From CAZWLY01 sp964634465 (GTDB taxonomy: Bacteria > Desulfobacterota > Desulfarculia > G963662305), in contig CAZWLY010000013.1 in the NCBI GenBank assembly GCA_964634465.1, forward strand, positions 1 to 64,000: DNA of 64,000 nucleotides. Direction: 5' to 3'. The position numbers were made by a program, and so were the translations under genes. The notes under the pieces were generated by a model. It saw only the letters and a list, made by a program, of their open reading frames with translations, did not search any database and was not told the origin of the DNA. The first letter of the stretch is position 1, and each line of letters opens with the position of its first letter. This document shows, in pieces, positions 18,839 through 29,730 of this stretch.

Positions 18839-19449
18839 TGAGGCGATTGTTGGGCCTTTTGCTCGTTGCGACCCTGATCCTGCCAGCCCCGGCCCTGGCC
18901 GCCAGCCAGGCCATCGAGCAACTGAAAGCGGGCGTGGACGCCCTGCTCGCCGTGCTCAACGACGAAAGCCTCAAAAACGATCGGGCCAAACGCCGCGAGA
19001 AGATCTGGTCGGTCGTCGAACAACGCTTCGCCGATACGTACATGACCAGCCGGGTTCTGACCCAAAAGGTCTGGAAGAAGCTCACCCCGGCCCAGCGCCG
19101 CGAGGTAACCAAGCTCTTCTCCGACCTCATCAAGAGATCCTACATCACCAAACTGGAGGCCTTCTCCGGCCAGAAGATCACCTTCGAGAAGGAGAAGGAG
19201 CTGACCGCCAACCGGGTCGAGGTCAGCGGTCACATCGTCCACCGGGGAGAAGAGATTCCCATGGGCTACCGGCTGATCAAAAACGACGGCAAGTGGATGA
19301 TCTACGACGTGATCATCGACCAGACCAGCCAGGTCCTCCATTTCAAGCGGCGGTTCAAGACCGTCATCCGCAAGAAGGGTTACGACGGTCTGATCAAAAA
19401 ACTCAAGGCCGAGACCAAGAAGGCCGAGCTGCTGGAAAAGATGGAATAG
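18838..19449 (+). CDS. mlaC: MlaC-type periplasmic phospholipid carrier
   Basis: 203 aa with a clear signal peptide (about 1-20, LLVATLILPAPALAA). The body matches the MlaC/Ttg2 fold: VVEQRFADTYMTSRVL, LTPAQRREVTKLFSDLIKRSY, and the C-terminal VIIDQTSQVLHFKRRFKTVIRKKGYDGLIKKL. It shuttles phospholipid between outer membrane and MlaD. Of two adjacent ATGs (18835, 18838) the second is better spaced from GGAGG. Last gene of the operon. Confidence 0.94.
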   Translation: MRRLLGLLLVATLILPAPALAASQAIEQLKAGVDALLAVLNDESLKNDRAKRREKIWSVVEQRFADTYMTSRVLTQKVWKKLTPAQRREVTKLFSDLIKRSYITKLEAFSGQKITFEKEKELTANRVEVSGHIVHRGEEIPMGYRLIKNDGKWMIYDVIIDQTSQVLHFKRRFKTVIRKKGYDGLIKKLKAETKKAELLEKME

Positions 19450-19568
19450 GAGCGCCCCCGGGAAGTATTTCCGTACTTAGCCGGCCGGATAGTGATCGAA
19501 TCCAATCGGGAGGCTGATCCGCCACGCCCAATCGCCAGCCAGATCTTCTGACCATCGCCCGGACCGCC

Positions 19569-20915
19569 TTGGCCAAGGCCGGGACGGCCGCGAGCGATCA
19601 CGTCCTCGTCGCCTGCTCGGGCGGAGCGGATTCGACCGCCCTGTTGGACGTCCTGGCCCGGTTGGCCCCGACGATGAGGCTGAAGCTCACCGTGGCCAGC
19701 TTCGATCATGGCCTCAGGCCCGAGGCGGCCGAAGAGGTGGCCGGAGTCGAGGCCCTGGCCGAGAGACTGGGACTGGACTTCGTCTCGGGGGCGGCCGAAA
19801 GAGAAGACTACCCCGACCCACCCAGCCAGGAGGCGGCCCGGAAAAGGCGCCTGGCCTGGCTGGAGCAAACCCGAGGGGAGAGAGGGGCCGACTGGATCGC
19901 CACCGGTCACACCGCCGACGACCAGGCCGAGACGATCATCATGAGACTCATTCGCGGCGCCGGGCCGACCGGCCTGGCCGGCATCCGGCCGGTCAGCGGC
20001 CGGCTGATCCGGCCGCTGTTGACCGCCGAGAGGGCCTGGATTCTGGCCTACCTCGACCAGCGCGGCCTGGGGTACGTCGAGGACCCGTCCAACAAAGAGG
20101 CCCGGTTTCTTCGCAGCCGGGTCCGCCACCGAATCCTGCCGCTGTTGAAAGAAGAGAACCCCAACCTCGTGGCCGGGCTTACCCGGCTGGCCGAACTGGT
20201 CGCGGCCGAGGACGGTCTGCTGGCCGAACTGGGCCGGGCGACGCTGGGTGAAATCGGGCGGGTCGAGCCGGGTCTGGCCGGCCTCGATCGGGCCGAACTG
20301 GCCGCTCTCCACCCGGCCCTGGCCCGGCGAACGGTTCGGGCCGCCCTGGAGGCGATCAAGGGCGATCTCCGCCGCTTCGAGGCAACCGGGGTGGACGACC
20401 TGATCGCCCTGGCCGAGCGGGGAAGCGGCCGCCTCCGACTGCCGGCCGGGCTTCGAGGCGAGGCCCGAGGCCGGGAGCTGGTCGTCTTCGACCCGGCCAT
20501 CCACCCCCCGAAGGTGCTGGAGGCGATCGAAATTCCCGGCCCCGGCGTCTACACCCTCTCCACCGGAGCCCGGCTGGAGGTGGAGACGATGGAAGGGCCG
20601 ATCGACCCGGCGGGCGATCCCGACACGGCCGTCATGGACGCCTCGGCCGTGGCCTGGCCGCTTCTCGTCCGGCCGCCCGAGCCGGGCGATCGCATCGAGC
20701 CCTTGGGCCTGGGCGGAACCAAGAAGCTGTCGGACCTGTTCATCGACCGCAAAGTGCCCCGTCACCGACGAGCCTTAACCCCGGTGGTGGTCAGTCGGGG
20801 GCGGATCGTCTGGGTGGCCGGCCTCGCCCTGGCCCACGCCGTTCGGATCGGCCCCGAAACCCAAGCGGCGCTGAGAATCCGACTCCTCGCCGCGACCAGA
20901 GGGACAAAACGATAG
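19569..20915 (+). CDS. tilS: tRNA(Ile)-lysidine synthase
   Basis: Converts C34 of the CAU-anticodon tRNA-Ile to lysidine. 448 aa from TTG 19569, with P-loop SGGADSTALLDVL, then ATGHTADDQAETIIMRLIRG and GRLIRPLL, a TilS substrate-binding middle, and a C-terminal domain with RPPEPGDRIEPLGLGGTKKLSDLFIDRK-type sequence. The true start is unclear. The frame is open upstream to 19518 and encodes DLLTIARTALAKAG, which looks like the family's first helix, but no ATG, GTG or TTG is found there. GGGAGG sits at 19508-19513. Confidence 0.92.
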   Translation: MAKAGTAASDHVLVACSGGADSTALLDVLARLAPTMRLKLTVASFDHGLRPEAAEEVAGVEALAERLGLDFVSGAAEREDYPDPPSQEAARKRRLAWLEQTRGERGADWIATGHTADDQAETIIMRLIRGAGPTGLAGIRPVSGRLIRPLLTAERAWILAYLDQRGLGYVEDPSNKEARFLRSRVRHRILPLLKEENPNLVAGLTRLAELVAAEDGLLAELGRATLGEIGRVEPGLAGLDRAELAALHPALARRTVRAALEAIKGDLRRFEATGVDDLIALAERGSGRLRLPAGLRGEARGRELVVFDPAIHPPKVLEAIEIPGPGVYTLSTGARLEVETMEGPIDPAGDPDTAVMDASAVAWPLLVRPPEPGDRIEPLGLGGTKKLSDLFIDRKVPRHRRALTPVVVSRGRIVWVAGLALAHAVRIGPETQAALRIRLLAATRGTKR

Positions 20916-21076
20916 GCGGCCGACGGCCCCGGCGAGCGGCGGGCGGTCCCAAGGTTGCAGTGATTTGGCGGACGGGTCTCCTAAGTGGTAGATTGAGAAT
21001 ATACCAAGGATCATTGGAGCCTTTAACCGGACCGGCCGGATCGAGGCGGCGATCCCGGAAATATCGGAGCCGGCCC

Positions 21077-21105
21077 TTGAAAATTCGGCCCGGCGTGCCT
21101 ATATT
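21077..21105 (+). promoter_or_regulatory. Promoter of ftsH
   Basis: -35 TTGAAA at 21077-21082, 17-bp spacer, -10 TATATT at 21100-21105, about 30 bp before the ftsH start. Confidence 0.7.
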
Positions 21106-21135
21106 CTTCTGAATCTGGTCGATTGGAGAAAAATA

Positions 21136-23126
<1,991 letters not shown>

Positions 23127-23127
<1 letters not shown>

Positions 23128-24011
23128 TGCGGAAAACCTACCGCTGGTCATTGGGCGGCCGCAGCCTGGAGCTGGGCCGCCGGAGCCTGATTATGGGCAT
23201 CGTCAACGTGACGCCCGATTCGTTCTACGACGGCGGCCGCCACGAAACCGCCCAGGCGGCCGTCGATCACGCCCTGGCCCTGGTCGAGCAAGGCGCGGAC
23301 ATCCTCGACATCGGCGGCGAATCGACCCGGCCCTACTCCGACGGCATCGATCTCGACGAGGAGCTCGAACGGGTCGTTCCGGTAATCGAAGCCCTCGCCC
23401 CCAGATGCCCCGTCCCCATCTCCATCGACACCACCAAGGCCGCCGTGGCCAAGGCGGCCCTCGGCGCCGGGGCGACGATCATCAACGACATCTCAGGGTT
23501 GCGCCTCGATCCGGAGATGATCCCTCTGGCCGCCAAGACCGGCTGCGGCGTGGTCCTGATGCACATGCGCGGCACGCCCAAGGACATGCAGGACAAAACC
23601 GACTACGGTGCTTTGCTGCCCGAACTGACCGCCGAACTGAAGGAGGCCGTCGAGGCCGCGCTGGCCGGCGGGATCAGGCGGGAGGCGATCGTCATCGATC
23701 CGGGCATCGGCTTTTCCAAGACGCCGGAGCACAATCTGCAGCTCATCCGGGAGATCGAGGAAATCGCCCGACTGGGCTTTCCCCTGCTGCTCGGGCCGTC
23801 GCGCAAGTCGTTCATCGGCCACTGTCTGGAGGCGGCCGGCCTGCCCGCCGAAACAGACCAGCGACTGATCGGCACCATGGCCGCCGCGGCTGTATCGGCC
23901 TTCTTGGGCGGCCACATCCTAAGAGTCCACGACGTGGCCGAGGCCCGGCAGGCGCTCGCCGTGGCCGACGCCATCCGCGAGGGCTCGCTCGGGCCCTGGT
24001 TGAGCGGCTAG
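23127..24011 (+). CDS. folP: Dihydropteroate synthase
   Basis: Condenses pterin diphosphate with p-aminobenzoate in folate synthesis. 294 aa with both family signatures: MGIVNVTPDSFYDGG (about 28-42) and DIGGESTRPYSDGI (about 60-75). Further conserved parts are SIDTTKAAVAKAAL, INDISGL, VLMHMRGTPKDMQ, DPGIGFSKTPEHNL and LGPSRKSFIG. In relatives cdaA and ybbR usually follow; here glmM follows after 109 bp. Confidence 0.97.
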
Positions 24012-24120
24012 TGTTACGCCCCGCCGGCAAGTTCCATCTATCGAGAATGCTTCACCCGGCCAAACCGGACAAATCGGCTCTGAGAGAATAGAGCGTACTC
24101 ATTTCGAGGAAGAGCGAGAC

Positions 24121-25476
24121 ATGGCTGAACACAAACTCTTTGGGACCGACGGCGTCAGGGGGGTGGCCAACGTCTACCCGATGACCACCGAGGTGGCCAT
24201 GCAACTGGGCCGCGGCCTGGCCTACGTCTTACGCGACAACACCCGCCGGCCGAAGATCGTCATCGGCAAGGACACCAGGCTGTCCGGCTACATGATCGAA
24301 AACGCCCTCGCCTCGGGCATCTGCTCCATGGGCGCCGACGTGCTCCTGGTCGGTCCCTTGCCCACGCCGGCCATCGCCTTCATCACCCGCTCCATGCGGG
24401 CCGACGCCGGAGTGGTCATCTCCGCCTCCCACAACCCCTTCCAGGACAACGGCATCAAGATCTTTTCCGGCGACGGTTTCAAACTGGACGACGCTCTGGA
24501 GTCGCGGATCGAGGAGTTGATCCTGAGCAGCGACTACCCCGATTTCAAGGTCACCGCCGAGGCGGTCGGCAAGGCCTTCCGCCTCGATGACGCCGGCGGG
24601 CGCTACGTCGTCTTTCTGAAACAGGCCTTCCCCATGGACCTGACTCTGGAGGGGCTCAAGCTCGGTCTCGATTGCGCCCACGGCGCGGCCTACAAGGTCG
24701 CCCCCGCCGTCTTCGAGGAGCTGGGGGCCAAGGTGACCCTCATCGGGGACAAACCCAACGGCAGCAACATCAACAAGAACTGCGGCGCGCTCCATCCGGC
24801 CCGCATCGCCCAGGTGGTCAAAAAGCGCGGTCTGGACCTGGGCGTCGCTCTGGACGGCGACGCCGACCGGGCCATCTTCGTCGACGAGGGCGGCAACATC
24901 ATCGACGGCGACCACATTCTGGCCATCTGCGCCGAGGACATGCTCAAGCACAAAAACTTGAAAAAACGGACCGTGGTCGCCACGGTCATGTCCAATCTCG
25001 GTCTGGAGAAGGCCCTGGAGCGCCTTGGAGCGAGGCTTATCCGGACCAGGGTCGGCGACCGTTACGTGGTCGAAGAAATGAAAAAGCGAGGCTTGAACCT
25101 GGGCGGCGAGCAGTCCGGCCACCTGGTCTTTCTGGACCACAACACCACCGGCGACGGCATTCTCTCGGCGCTGATGGTGCTGTCGGTGATGCTCAGGGAA
25201 GGCCGGTCGCTCTCTGATCTGGCCGACGTGATGGAGACCTATCCCCAGGTGCTCATAAACGTCAAGGTCAAGTCGAAACCGCCGCTTGCCGAGCTCAAAA
25301 AACTGCCCCAGGCGATCAAGGCGGCCGAGGCCGAGATGGCCGGCTCGGGCCGGGTGCTGGTCCGCTACTCCGGCACCGAGGCCAAAATAAGGGTCATGGT
25401 CGAGGGCGAGGACGAGGGGGTCATCGACCGCCTCGCCAGAGAGTTGGCCGAGACGGCCAAAAAAGAGATCGGTTAG
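24121..25476 (+). CDS. glmM: Phosphoglucosamine mutase
   Basis: Interconverts GlcN-6-P and GlcN-1-P for UDP-GlcNAc synthesis. 451 aa with FGTDGVRGVAN at the N-terminus, the phosphoserine loop ISASHNP (Ser103), the metal loop DGDADR, GGEQSGHLVF, and the phosphate-binding RYSGTEAKIRVMVEG at the C-terminus. All catalytic residues are present. Own ribosome site (GAGGAAGAG), separated from folP by a short gap. Confidence 0.98.
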   Translation: MAEHKLFGTDGVRGVANVYPMTTEVAMQLGRGLAYVLRDNTRRPKIVIGKDTRLSGYMIENALASGICSMGADVLLVGPLPTPAIAFITRSMRADAGVVISASHNPFQDNGIKIFSGDGFKLDDALESRIEELILSSDYPDFKVTAEAVGKAFRLDDAGGRYVVFLKQAFPMDLTLEGLKLGLDCAHGAAYKVAPAVFEELGAKVTLIGDKPNGSNINKNCGALHPARIAQVVKKRGLDLGVALDGDADRAIFVDEGGNIIDGDHILAICAEDMLKHKNLKKRTVVATVMSNLGLEKALERLGARLIRTRVGDRYVVEEMKKRGLNLGGEQSGHLVFLDHNTTGDGILSALMVLSVMLREGRSLSDLADVMETYPQVLINVKVKSKPPLAELKKLPQAIKAAEAEMAGSGRVLVRYSGTEAKIRVMVEGEDEGVIDRLARELAETAKKEIG

Positions 25477-25690
25477 GGGTTCGCCTCAAGATCGAGGCGA
25501 ATATCGCGACTTCCAAAAACAGGCGGCGATCGAACCGCCAGGGGTTGGAGGCAAGCCTCGGGGCCCCAGTCCCGGGGCCGCTATTCGTCGCCCGCCGAAC
25601 CCCCGCGCCGGCCAAAAGACAGCCGCTCCAAACCCCGCCGGCGGCTTGAGCCCTAAGACGGCCTGGGTGACCGCACGGGCCATATCCGGG

Positions 25691-26143
25691 CTAGATGAAC
25701 AGGCACAGCTTGGCGTCTTTGGCGTACTTCAAGAAATCCTCGGCCGTCTCGACGATAACGCCCTCGATGAAGTCGTCTTCACTCCAGCCCATCATGTCGG
25801 CCGTCATCTTGCAAGCCACCAGCTCGACCCCTTCCAGTTGGGCCATCTCCAGCATGTCCGTCAGGGGGGGAATATTGGCCTTGTCGATCTTGGACTTCAT
25901 CATCGCGGAGGCCATGGAAGCCATGCCCGGAATCGCCCCCATGAAGCCGGGCGGGAAGAACTTGGCCTTCTCGATTTGGCCTTTGCGCAGGATGTTCAAG
26001 CCCATAAAGGTGCAAAACACCTTGCTCTCCATGCCCAGCCGCCGGGCGTTGATGGCCAGGAGCAGGGGCGGATAGGCCCCGTCGATGGTGTCCCGCGAGC
26101 AGATAAGGGCCGCCCTTTCCATGTCTTCACCCATCCCGTTCAC
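25691..26143 (-). CDS. DsrE/DsrF-like family protein
   Basis: 150 aa. ICSRDTIDGAYPPLLLAINA, KVFCTFMGLNIL, MIPGM-type Met-rich segment (GMASMASAMMKSKIDK) and MLEMAQLEGVELVACKMTADMMGWSEDDF match the peroxiredoxin-like branch of the DsrE/DsrF/DrsH fold. The Cys in LVACKMT is at the position used for sulfur relay in many members. Role unknown; sulfur trafficking is a guess from family. Possible starts are M1, M4 and M8. It stands alone between glmM and coaX. Confidence 0.82.
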   Translation of the reverse strand: MNGMGEDMERAALICSRDTIDGAYPPLLLAINARRLGMESKVFCTFMGLNILRKGQIEKAKFFPPGFMGAIPGMASMASAMMKSKIDKANIPPLTDMLEMAQLEGVELVACKMTADMMGWSEDDFIEGVIVETAEDFLKYAKDAKLCLFI

Positions 26144-26271
26144 CTCCTACGTTGAATCTTTACGCCTTGAAGCCGGCCAAATCGACTTTACCGGACCTAT
26201 CCCGGTCACGTTATTGTATCGCCAATTTGAAGAACCGGCAAAAAACGGACGGGGAAAATGGCGGAAAAGTC

Positions 26272-26300
26272 TTGACCTCAAGAGCGGTTACTGGTTTAGC
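26272..26300 (+). promoter_or_regulatory. Possible promoter of coaX
   Basis: -35 TTGACC at 26272-26277, 17-bp spacer, weak -10 TTTAGC at 26295-26300, 17 bp before the ATG. Confidence 0.35.
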
Positions 26301-26317
26301 TGAAGCAGGAGGGAAGC

Positions 26318-27106
26318 ATGCTTCTGGCCCTGGATGTCGGCAACACCAACACCGTCTTCGGCCTTCACGACGGCGAGGAGTGGGTCGGCCGATGGCGGAC
26401 CAGGACCGAATCGGCGGCGACGATGGACGAGTGCGCCGTCAGCGTGGCCTCAGCCCTCAACGTGGCCGGTTTTCAGCTGGACCAGATCACGGACCTGGCC
26501 CTGGCCTCGGTGGTGCCCAGGCTGACCGCCACCATCCACGCCTTCGGCCGGCACTACCTGGATACGGAGCCGCTCATAGTCGGGGCCGAGTCGGCCGGCA
26601 TCGAGGTCGGTTACGCCAACCCCCAGACCCTGGGCGCGGACCGGATCGCCAACGCCGTGGCCGCCTACGAGCTCTACGGGCGGGCGGTGATCGTGGTCGA
26701 TTTCGGCACGGCCACCACCTTCGACTACGTCTCGCCCGGGGGCAAGTTCGAGGGCGGCATCATCGCCCCGGGGTTGATGGTCACCGGCGAGGCGCTCTTC
26801 GCCAAGACGGCCCAGTTGCCCCAGGTGGACATGCTCAAAAAGGTGGACGGCGTCTTGAGCCGGGACACCATCTCGGCCATGACCGTCGGCCTGTTCGAAG
26901 GCTACCTCAGCCTGATCGAAGGGCTCTTGTCCAAGCTCAAGGCCGAGGTGGGCACCGATCCCGAGGTCGTCGCCACCGGCGGGCTGGCCGGCGCCATCGC
27001 CGCTCGGTGCCCTTCTCTGACGGAGGTCCAACCGAACCTGACCCTGGAGGGGATTAGACTGATCCTGGAAAAAAACCGGGGCCGGCGGCGCGGCGGCGGG
27101 GGCTAG
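26318..27106 (+). CDS. coaX: Type III pantothenate kinase
   Basis: First step of CoA synthesis. 262 aa of the ASKHA fold, starting at ATG 26318 after AGGAGG. Motifs: N-terminal phosphate loop LLALDVGNTNTVFG, LGADRIANAVAA, VVDFGTATTFDYV and VVATGGLAGAIA. Length matches the family; the short C-terminal RRRGGGG tail is unusual. Its stop codon overlaps the stop of the convergent small gene (27103-27312). Confidence 0.97.
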   Translation: MLLALDVGNTNTVFGLHDGEEWVGRWRTRTESAATMDECAVSVASALNVAGFQLDQITDLALASVVPRLTATIHAFGRHYLDTEPLIVGAESAGIEVGYANPQTLGADRIANAVAAYELYGRAVIVVDFGTATTFDYVSPGGKFEGGIIAPGLMVTGEALFAKTAQLPQVDMLKKVDGVLSRDTISAMTVGLFEGYLSLIEGLLSKLKAEVGTDPEVVATGGLAGAIAARCPSLTEVQPNLTLEGIRLILEKNRGRRRGGGG

Positions 27107-27312
27107 CGGATGGCTTCGGGCATTCGGCTCATACCGGACGCCTCGAAGCGGGCGGTCAGATCGACCAGCTCCCACAACGAGCCGTTCTCGTTGCAATCGG
27201 CCAGCAGTTTAGCCGCGTCTCGGGCTTCGCCCGGGTCTTTGAAGCAAAAGATCTGGTCGTTGAAGTAGACCTGATCGCCAAAGGTTTCCGGCGGACGTGA
27301 GAGGAAGGGCAT
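27103..27312 (-). CDS. 69-aa protein of unknown function with sigma-28-like promoter
   Basis: MPFLSRPPETFGDQVYFNDQ begins the protein and MSRMPEAIR is near its end; it has two Cys (about 23 and 44) and a predicted helix around PGEARDAAKLLADC. The start at ATG 27312 has AAGGAGG 8 bp upstream; the frame is open to 27384 but without another ribosome site. I do not recognise the family, and it does not resemble FlgM. The promoter at 27374-27401 matches that of the FliD-like operon, which points to flagellar-type regulation. Confidence 0.65.
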   Translation of the reverse strand: MPFLSRPPETFGDQVYFNDQIFCFKDPGEARDAAKLLADCNENGSLWELVDLTARFEASGMSRMPEAIR

Positions 27313-27365
27313 CGTCGGCCTCCTTGCCTGGTTTTCTAGGTCGGCCTCCCTGCCAACCCGCTCTG

Positions 27366-27401
27366 TACTAGTCTTTACGGCCAAATTTGACTCGGACTTT
27401 A
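27366..27401 (-). promoter_or_regulatory. Sigma-28 (FliA)-like promoter of the 69-aa gene
   Basis: Minus strand: TAAAGTCC at 27394-27401, 12-bp spacer, GCCGTAAA at 27374-27381, then GACTAGTA at 27366-27373. The sigma-28 consensus is TAAAGTTT-N11-GCCGATAA. Spacing and the downstream GACTAGTA are identical to the promoter at 38420-38455. Confidence 0.68.
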
Positions 27402-27408
27402 GACGACC

Positions 27409-28314
27409 ATGACCTTCGATCCCGATACCATCAAGCCCTTTGACCCGGTCGCTCCGGGGGACAAGATCGGTCTGGCCTCGCCGGCCTCGCCTTCAACCGC
27501 CGAGGAGCTGGCGGCGGGCCTCGACATGTTGCGCGCCCAGGGTTTCGACCTGGAGGGAAACACCCTTGAAACCGGCCCCTTCCCCTACCTGGCCGGTCCT
27601 GACGAGAGCCGGGCCGCCGAACTCACCCGGCTGATGGCCGACCCGGAGCTCAAGGCCGTGTTCTGCCTTCGCGGCGGCTACGGCTCGCTCAGAATCGCCC
27701 CTCTGATCGAATTCGAGGCCCTGGCCGCAAGGGCCAAACCCCTGATCGGCTTCTCCGACGTGACCGTCCTTTTGGCCGGGCTGCTGAAAGCCGGGCGAGC
27801 CTCCATCCACGGCCCGTCGGTACGCAGCCTGGGCCAGGAAAGCCCGGCCAGCCTGGAGCGCTTGACGGCCATCCTGGCCGGCCGGTGGGCCGAGGTCGAG
27901 CCGCTGGCGGGCCGGCCGGCGGCCGGTTCGGGCCGGGCCGAGGGGTATCTCGTCGGCGGCAACCTGACCGTGCTGTGCCACCTCATCGGCACGCCCTGGC
28001 AACCGCCGACCGAGGGCGGCATCGTCTTCATCGAGGACACCGGCGAAGAGCCCTATCGCCTGGACCGCGGCCTGACCCACCTCTTGACCGCCGGCTTTTT
28101 CGACGGCTGCGCCGGCGTGGCCGTGGGCCGCCTGGACGACGCCGACCCCGACGAGGCGGTCGAGCTGGTCGCGGACCGACTGGCCGGCCTGAAGGTGCCG
28201 GTCCTGGCCGGCCTGCCCTTCGGCCACCGGCCGGACAACATGGCCCTGCTCGTCGGCGGGCGGGCGGCCATCGATCTGGAGGAAAAAACGCTGTCGCCGC
28301 TGGAGGGGTCATGA
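27409..28314 (+). CDS. ldcA: LD-carboxypeptidase (muramoyltetrapeptide carboxypeptidase)
   Basis: S66 serine peptidase that trims the terminal D-Ala from recycled murein tetrapeptides. 301 aa with DKIGLASPASPS, FCLRGGYGSLRIAPLI, the nucleophile Ser in LIGFSDVTVLL (about residue 117), LVGGNLTVLCHLIGTPW, IVFIEDTGEEPYRLDR with the catalytic Glu, and PFGHRPDN with the catalytic His. Overlaps the next gene by 4 bp (ATGA). Confidence 0.95.
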   Translation: MTFDPDTIKPFDPVAPGDKIGLASPASPSTAEELAAGLDMLRAQGFDLEGNTLETGPFPYLAGPDESRAAELTRLMADPELKAVFCLRGGYGSLRIAPLIEFEALAARAKPLIGFSDVTVLLAGLLKAGRASIHGPSVRSLGQESPASLERLTAILAGRWAEVEPLAGRPAAGSGRAEGYLVGGNLTVLCHLIGTPWQPPTEGGIVFIEDTGEEPYRLDRGLTHLLTAGFFDGCAGVAVGRLDDADPDEAVELVADRLAGLKVPVLAGLPFGHRPDNMALLVGGRAAIDLEEKTLSPLEGS

Positions 28315-29393
28315 GCTGGAGGGAGGTGGAGCGAGCCCTCGAACAAGGCCTGGCCGAGAAGGTCTTTTCGGCCGCCTCGCTTCTGGTCGGCCGCCGGGGC
28401 GACGTCCTGTTTCAGCGCACCCTCGGCAAGGTGAGCGACGCGCCCGAGGCGATGGAGGCGATCAACGATTCGGTCTTCGACCTGGCCTCGTTGACCAAAC
28501 CACTGGCCACCACCCTGGCCTGTCTGGGCCTGATCGAGGTGGGTCTGTTGAACCTCGAAGCGCCGGTCAGCCGCTGGCTCGATCTACCCGACGACAAGGC
28601 CGAAATCACCCCGGCCCACCTGTTGACCCACACCTCGGGCTTGCCGGCCTGGCGGCCCTATTACCGGGAGTTGGAGGGCCTGACCTGGGCCGGCCGGCGG
28701 CGACGCCTGGCCGAGTTGGTGGCCGAGGAGCCGCTGGAGTTCAGGCCGGGCGAAAAGACACTCTACTCCGACCTGGGCTTCATGCTCCTCCAGCAAATCG
28801 TCGAGGAAATCGCCCAGGTCAGCCTGGCCGAATACGTCATCATGAACTTCTTCCAGCCGCTTTTCATCCACGACCTGGGCTTCGTCGTCCTGCCCGACGG
28901 GCCGGGACCGGCCAGAGACCGTTTCGTCGCCTCCGAGCACTGCCCCTGGCGCGGCAAGCTGCTGCAGGGCGAAGCCAGCGACGAAAACGCCTGGGCCACC
29001 GGCGGCATCGCCGGTCAGGCCGGGCTGTTCGGCTCGGCGCCGTCGGTGTTCAAGGTGATGGACTGGCTGGCCGCCTCGGCCAGGGGCGGGGCGGTGCCGC
29101 GGATGCTGAGCCCCCACACGGCCGGCTTGATCTACGAGCGTCCCATTCCCGGCCAGCCCCGGACACTGGGCTTCGACGTGCCCTCCGGCGACCACCCGGC
29201 CGCAGGCAGGCTGGCCGGGCCGGGCGTCATCGGCCACCTGGGTTTCGTCGGCACCTCGCTCTGGCACCGGAAGGACGACGGCCTGATCGTCATCTTGCTC
29301 ACCAACCGGACCATCTTCGGCCGGGACAACGACAAAATCGCCGAGTTCAGGCCGTTGATCCACGACCTGGTGGCCGAGGCCCTGGGCGAGTGA
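28311..29393 (+). CDS. Beta-lactamase-fold serine hydrolase
   Basis: Class C beta-lactamase / DD-peptidase-like hydrolase, 360 aa from ATG 28311. Motifs: SxxK in DLASLTKPLATTLA (about 60), YxN-like YSD in EKTLYSDLGFMLLQQ, HLLTHTSGLP, and a third box HLGFVGTS replacing KTG, as in the esterase/peptidase branch. No signal peptide, so it may be cytoplasmic. Translational coupling to ldcA suggests a shared job in murein peptide recycling (inference). Confidence 0.9.
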   Translation: MSWREVERALEQGLAEKVFSAASLLVGRRGDVLFQRTLGKVSDAPEAMEAINDSVFDLASLTKPLATTLACLGLIEVGLLNLEAPVSRWLDLPDDKAEITPAHLLTHTSGLPAWRPYYRELEGLTWAGRRRRLAELVAEEPLEFRPGEKTLYSDLGFMLLQQIVEEIAQVSLAEYVIMNFFQPLFIHDLGFVVLPDGPGPARDRFVASEHCPWRGKLLQGEASDENAWATGGIAGQAGLFGSAPSVFKVMDWLAASARGGAVPRMLSPHTAGLIYERPIPGQPRTLGFDVPSGDHPAAGRLAGPGVIGHLGFVGTSLWHRKDDGLIVILLTNRTIFGRDNDKIAEFRPLIHDLVAEALGE

Positions 29394-29457
29394 GGACGCA
29401 CCTCAAGGGGGCCGGACGGACCCAGCCGGGAAGACTCGGCCCAGGCCCGAGCCCAGG

Positions 29458-29730
29458 CTAGACCTTCTTGCTCAAGATGCCGCCGGAGGTCGAACTCGCG
29501 CCGGCGCCGAAGGTCGAACCGGTCTTCTTCTTGGCCAGGAGACCCCGGGCTATGTTCCCCAGGTCTTCCTTGTCGCCCATATTGGTCTTGCCCAGCTTGG
29601 ACAACAGCCCGCCCATCAGGCCGCCCTGCTTCTTCTGGGCGCCCATGGGGGAGCCGGTCGAATCCTTGCCGATGCCGGCCATGGTGGTCTGGACGTCCAG
29701 TTTGGCCAAACCGGAGATAGTCATCGCCAT
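29458..29730 (-). CDS. 90-aa protein with repeated G-L-L-S/A-K motif, unknown
   Basis: Start at ATG 29730 after GGGAGG. The protein begins MAMTISGLAKLDVQTTMAG and is rich in Gly, Lys, Ser and Met. It holds three copies of a short amphipathic motif: GGLLSKL (about 40), RGLLAKK (about 65) and GGILSKK at the C-terminus. No signal peptide and no known domain recognised. Coding is supported by the ribosome site and by a compositional bias unlike random GC-rich sequence. It stands alone. Confidence 0.55.
   Translation of the reverse strand: MAMTISGLAKLDVQTTMAGIGKDSTGSPMGAQKKQGGLMGGLLSKLGKTNMGDKEDLGNIARGLLAKKKTGSTFGAGASSTSGGILSKKV

Noticed and set aside
20996..21020. Sequence near 21000 resembling the hypA leader near 48591 (ATACC..AAG..AT..GGAGCCTT)
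   Set aside because: About 18 of 23 bases match, but the region contains ribosome-site-like purines and no paired structure is shared; chance is likely.
25480..25585. GC-rich hairpins after glmM
   Set aside because: TTCGCCTC/GAGGCGAA and GGGGCCCC-type stems have no T tail and no gene association; not called as terminators.
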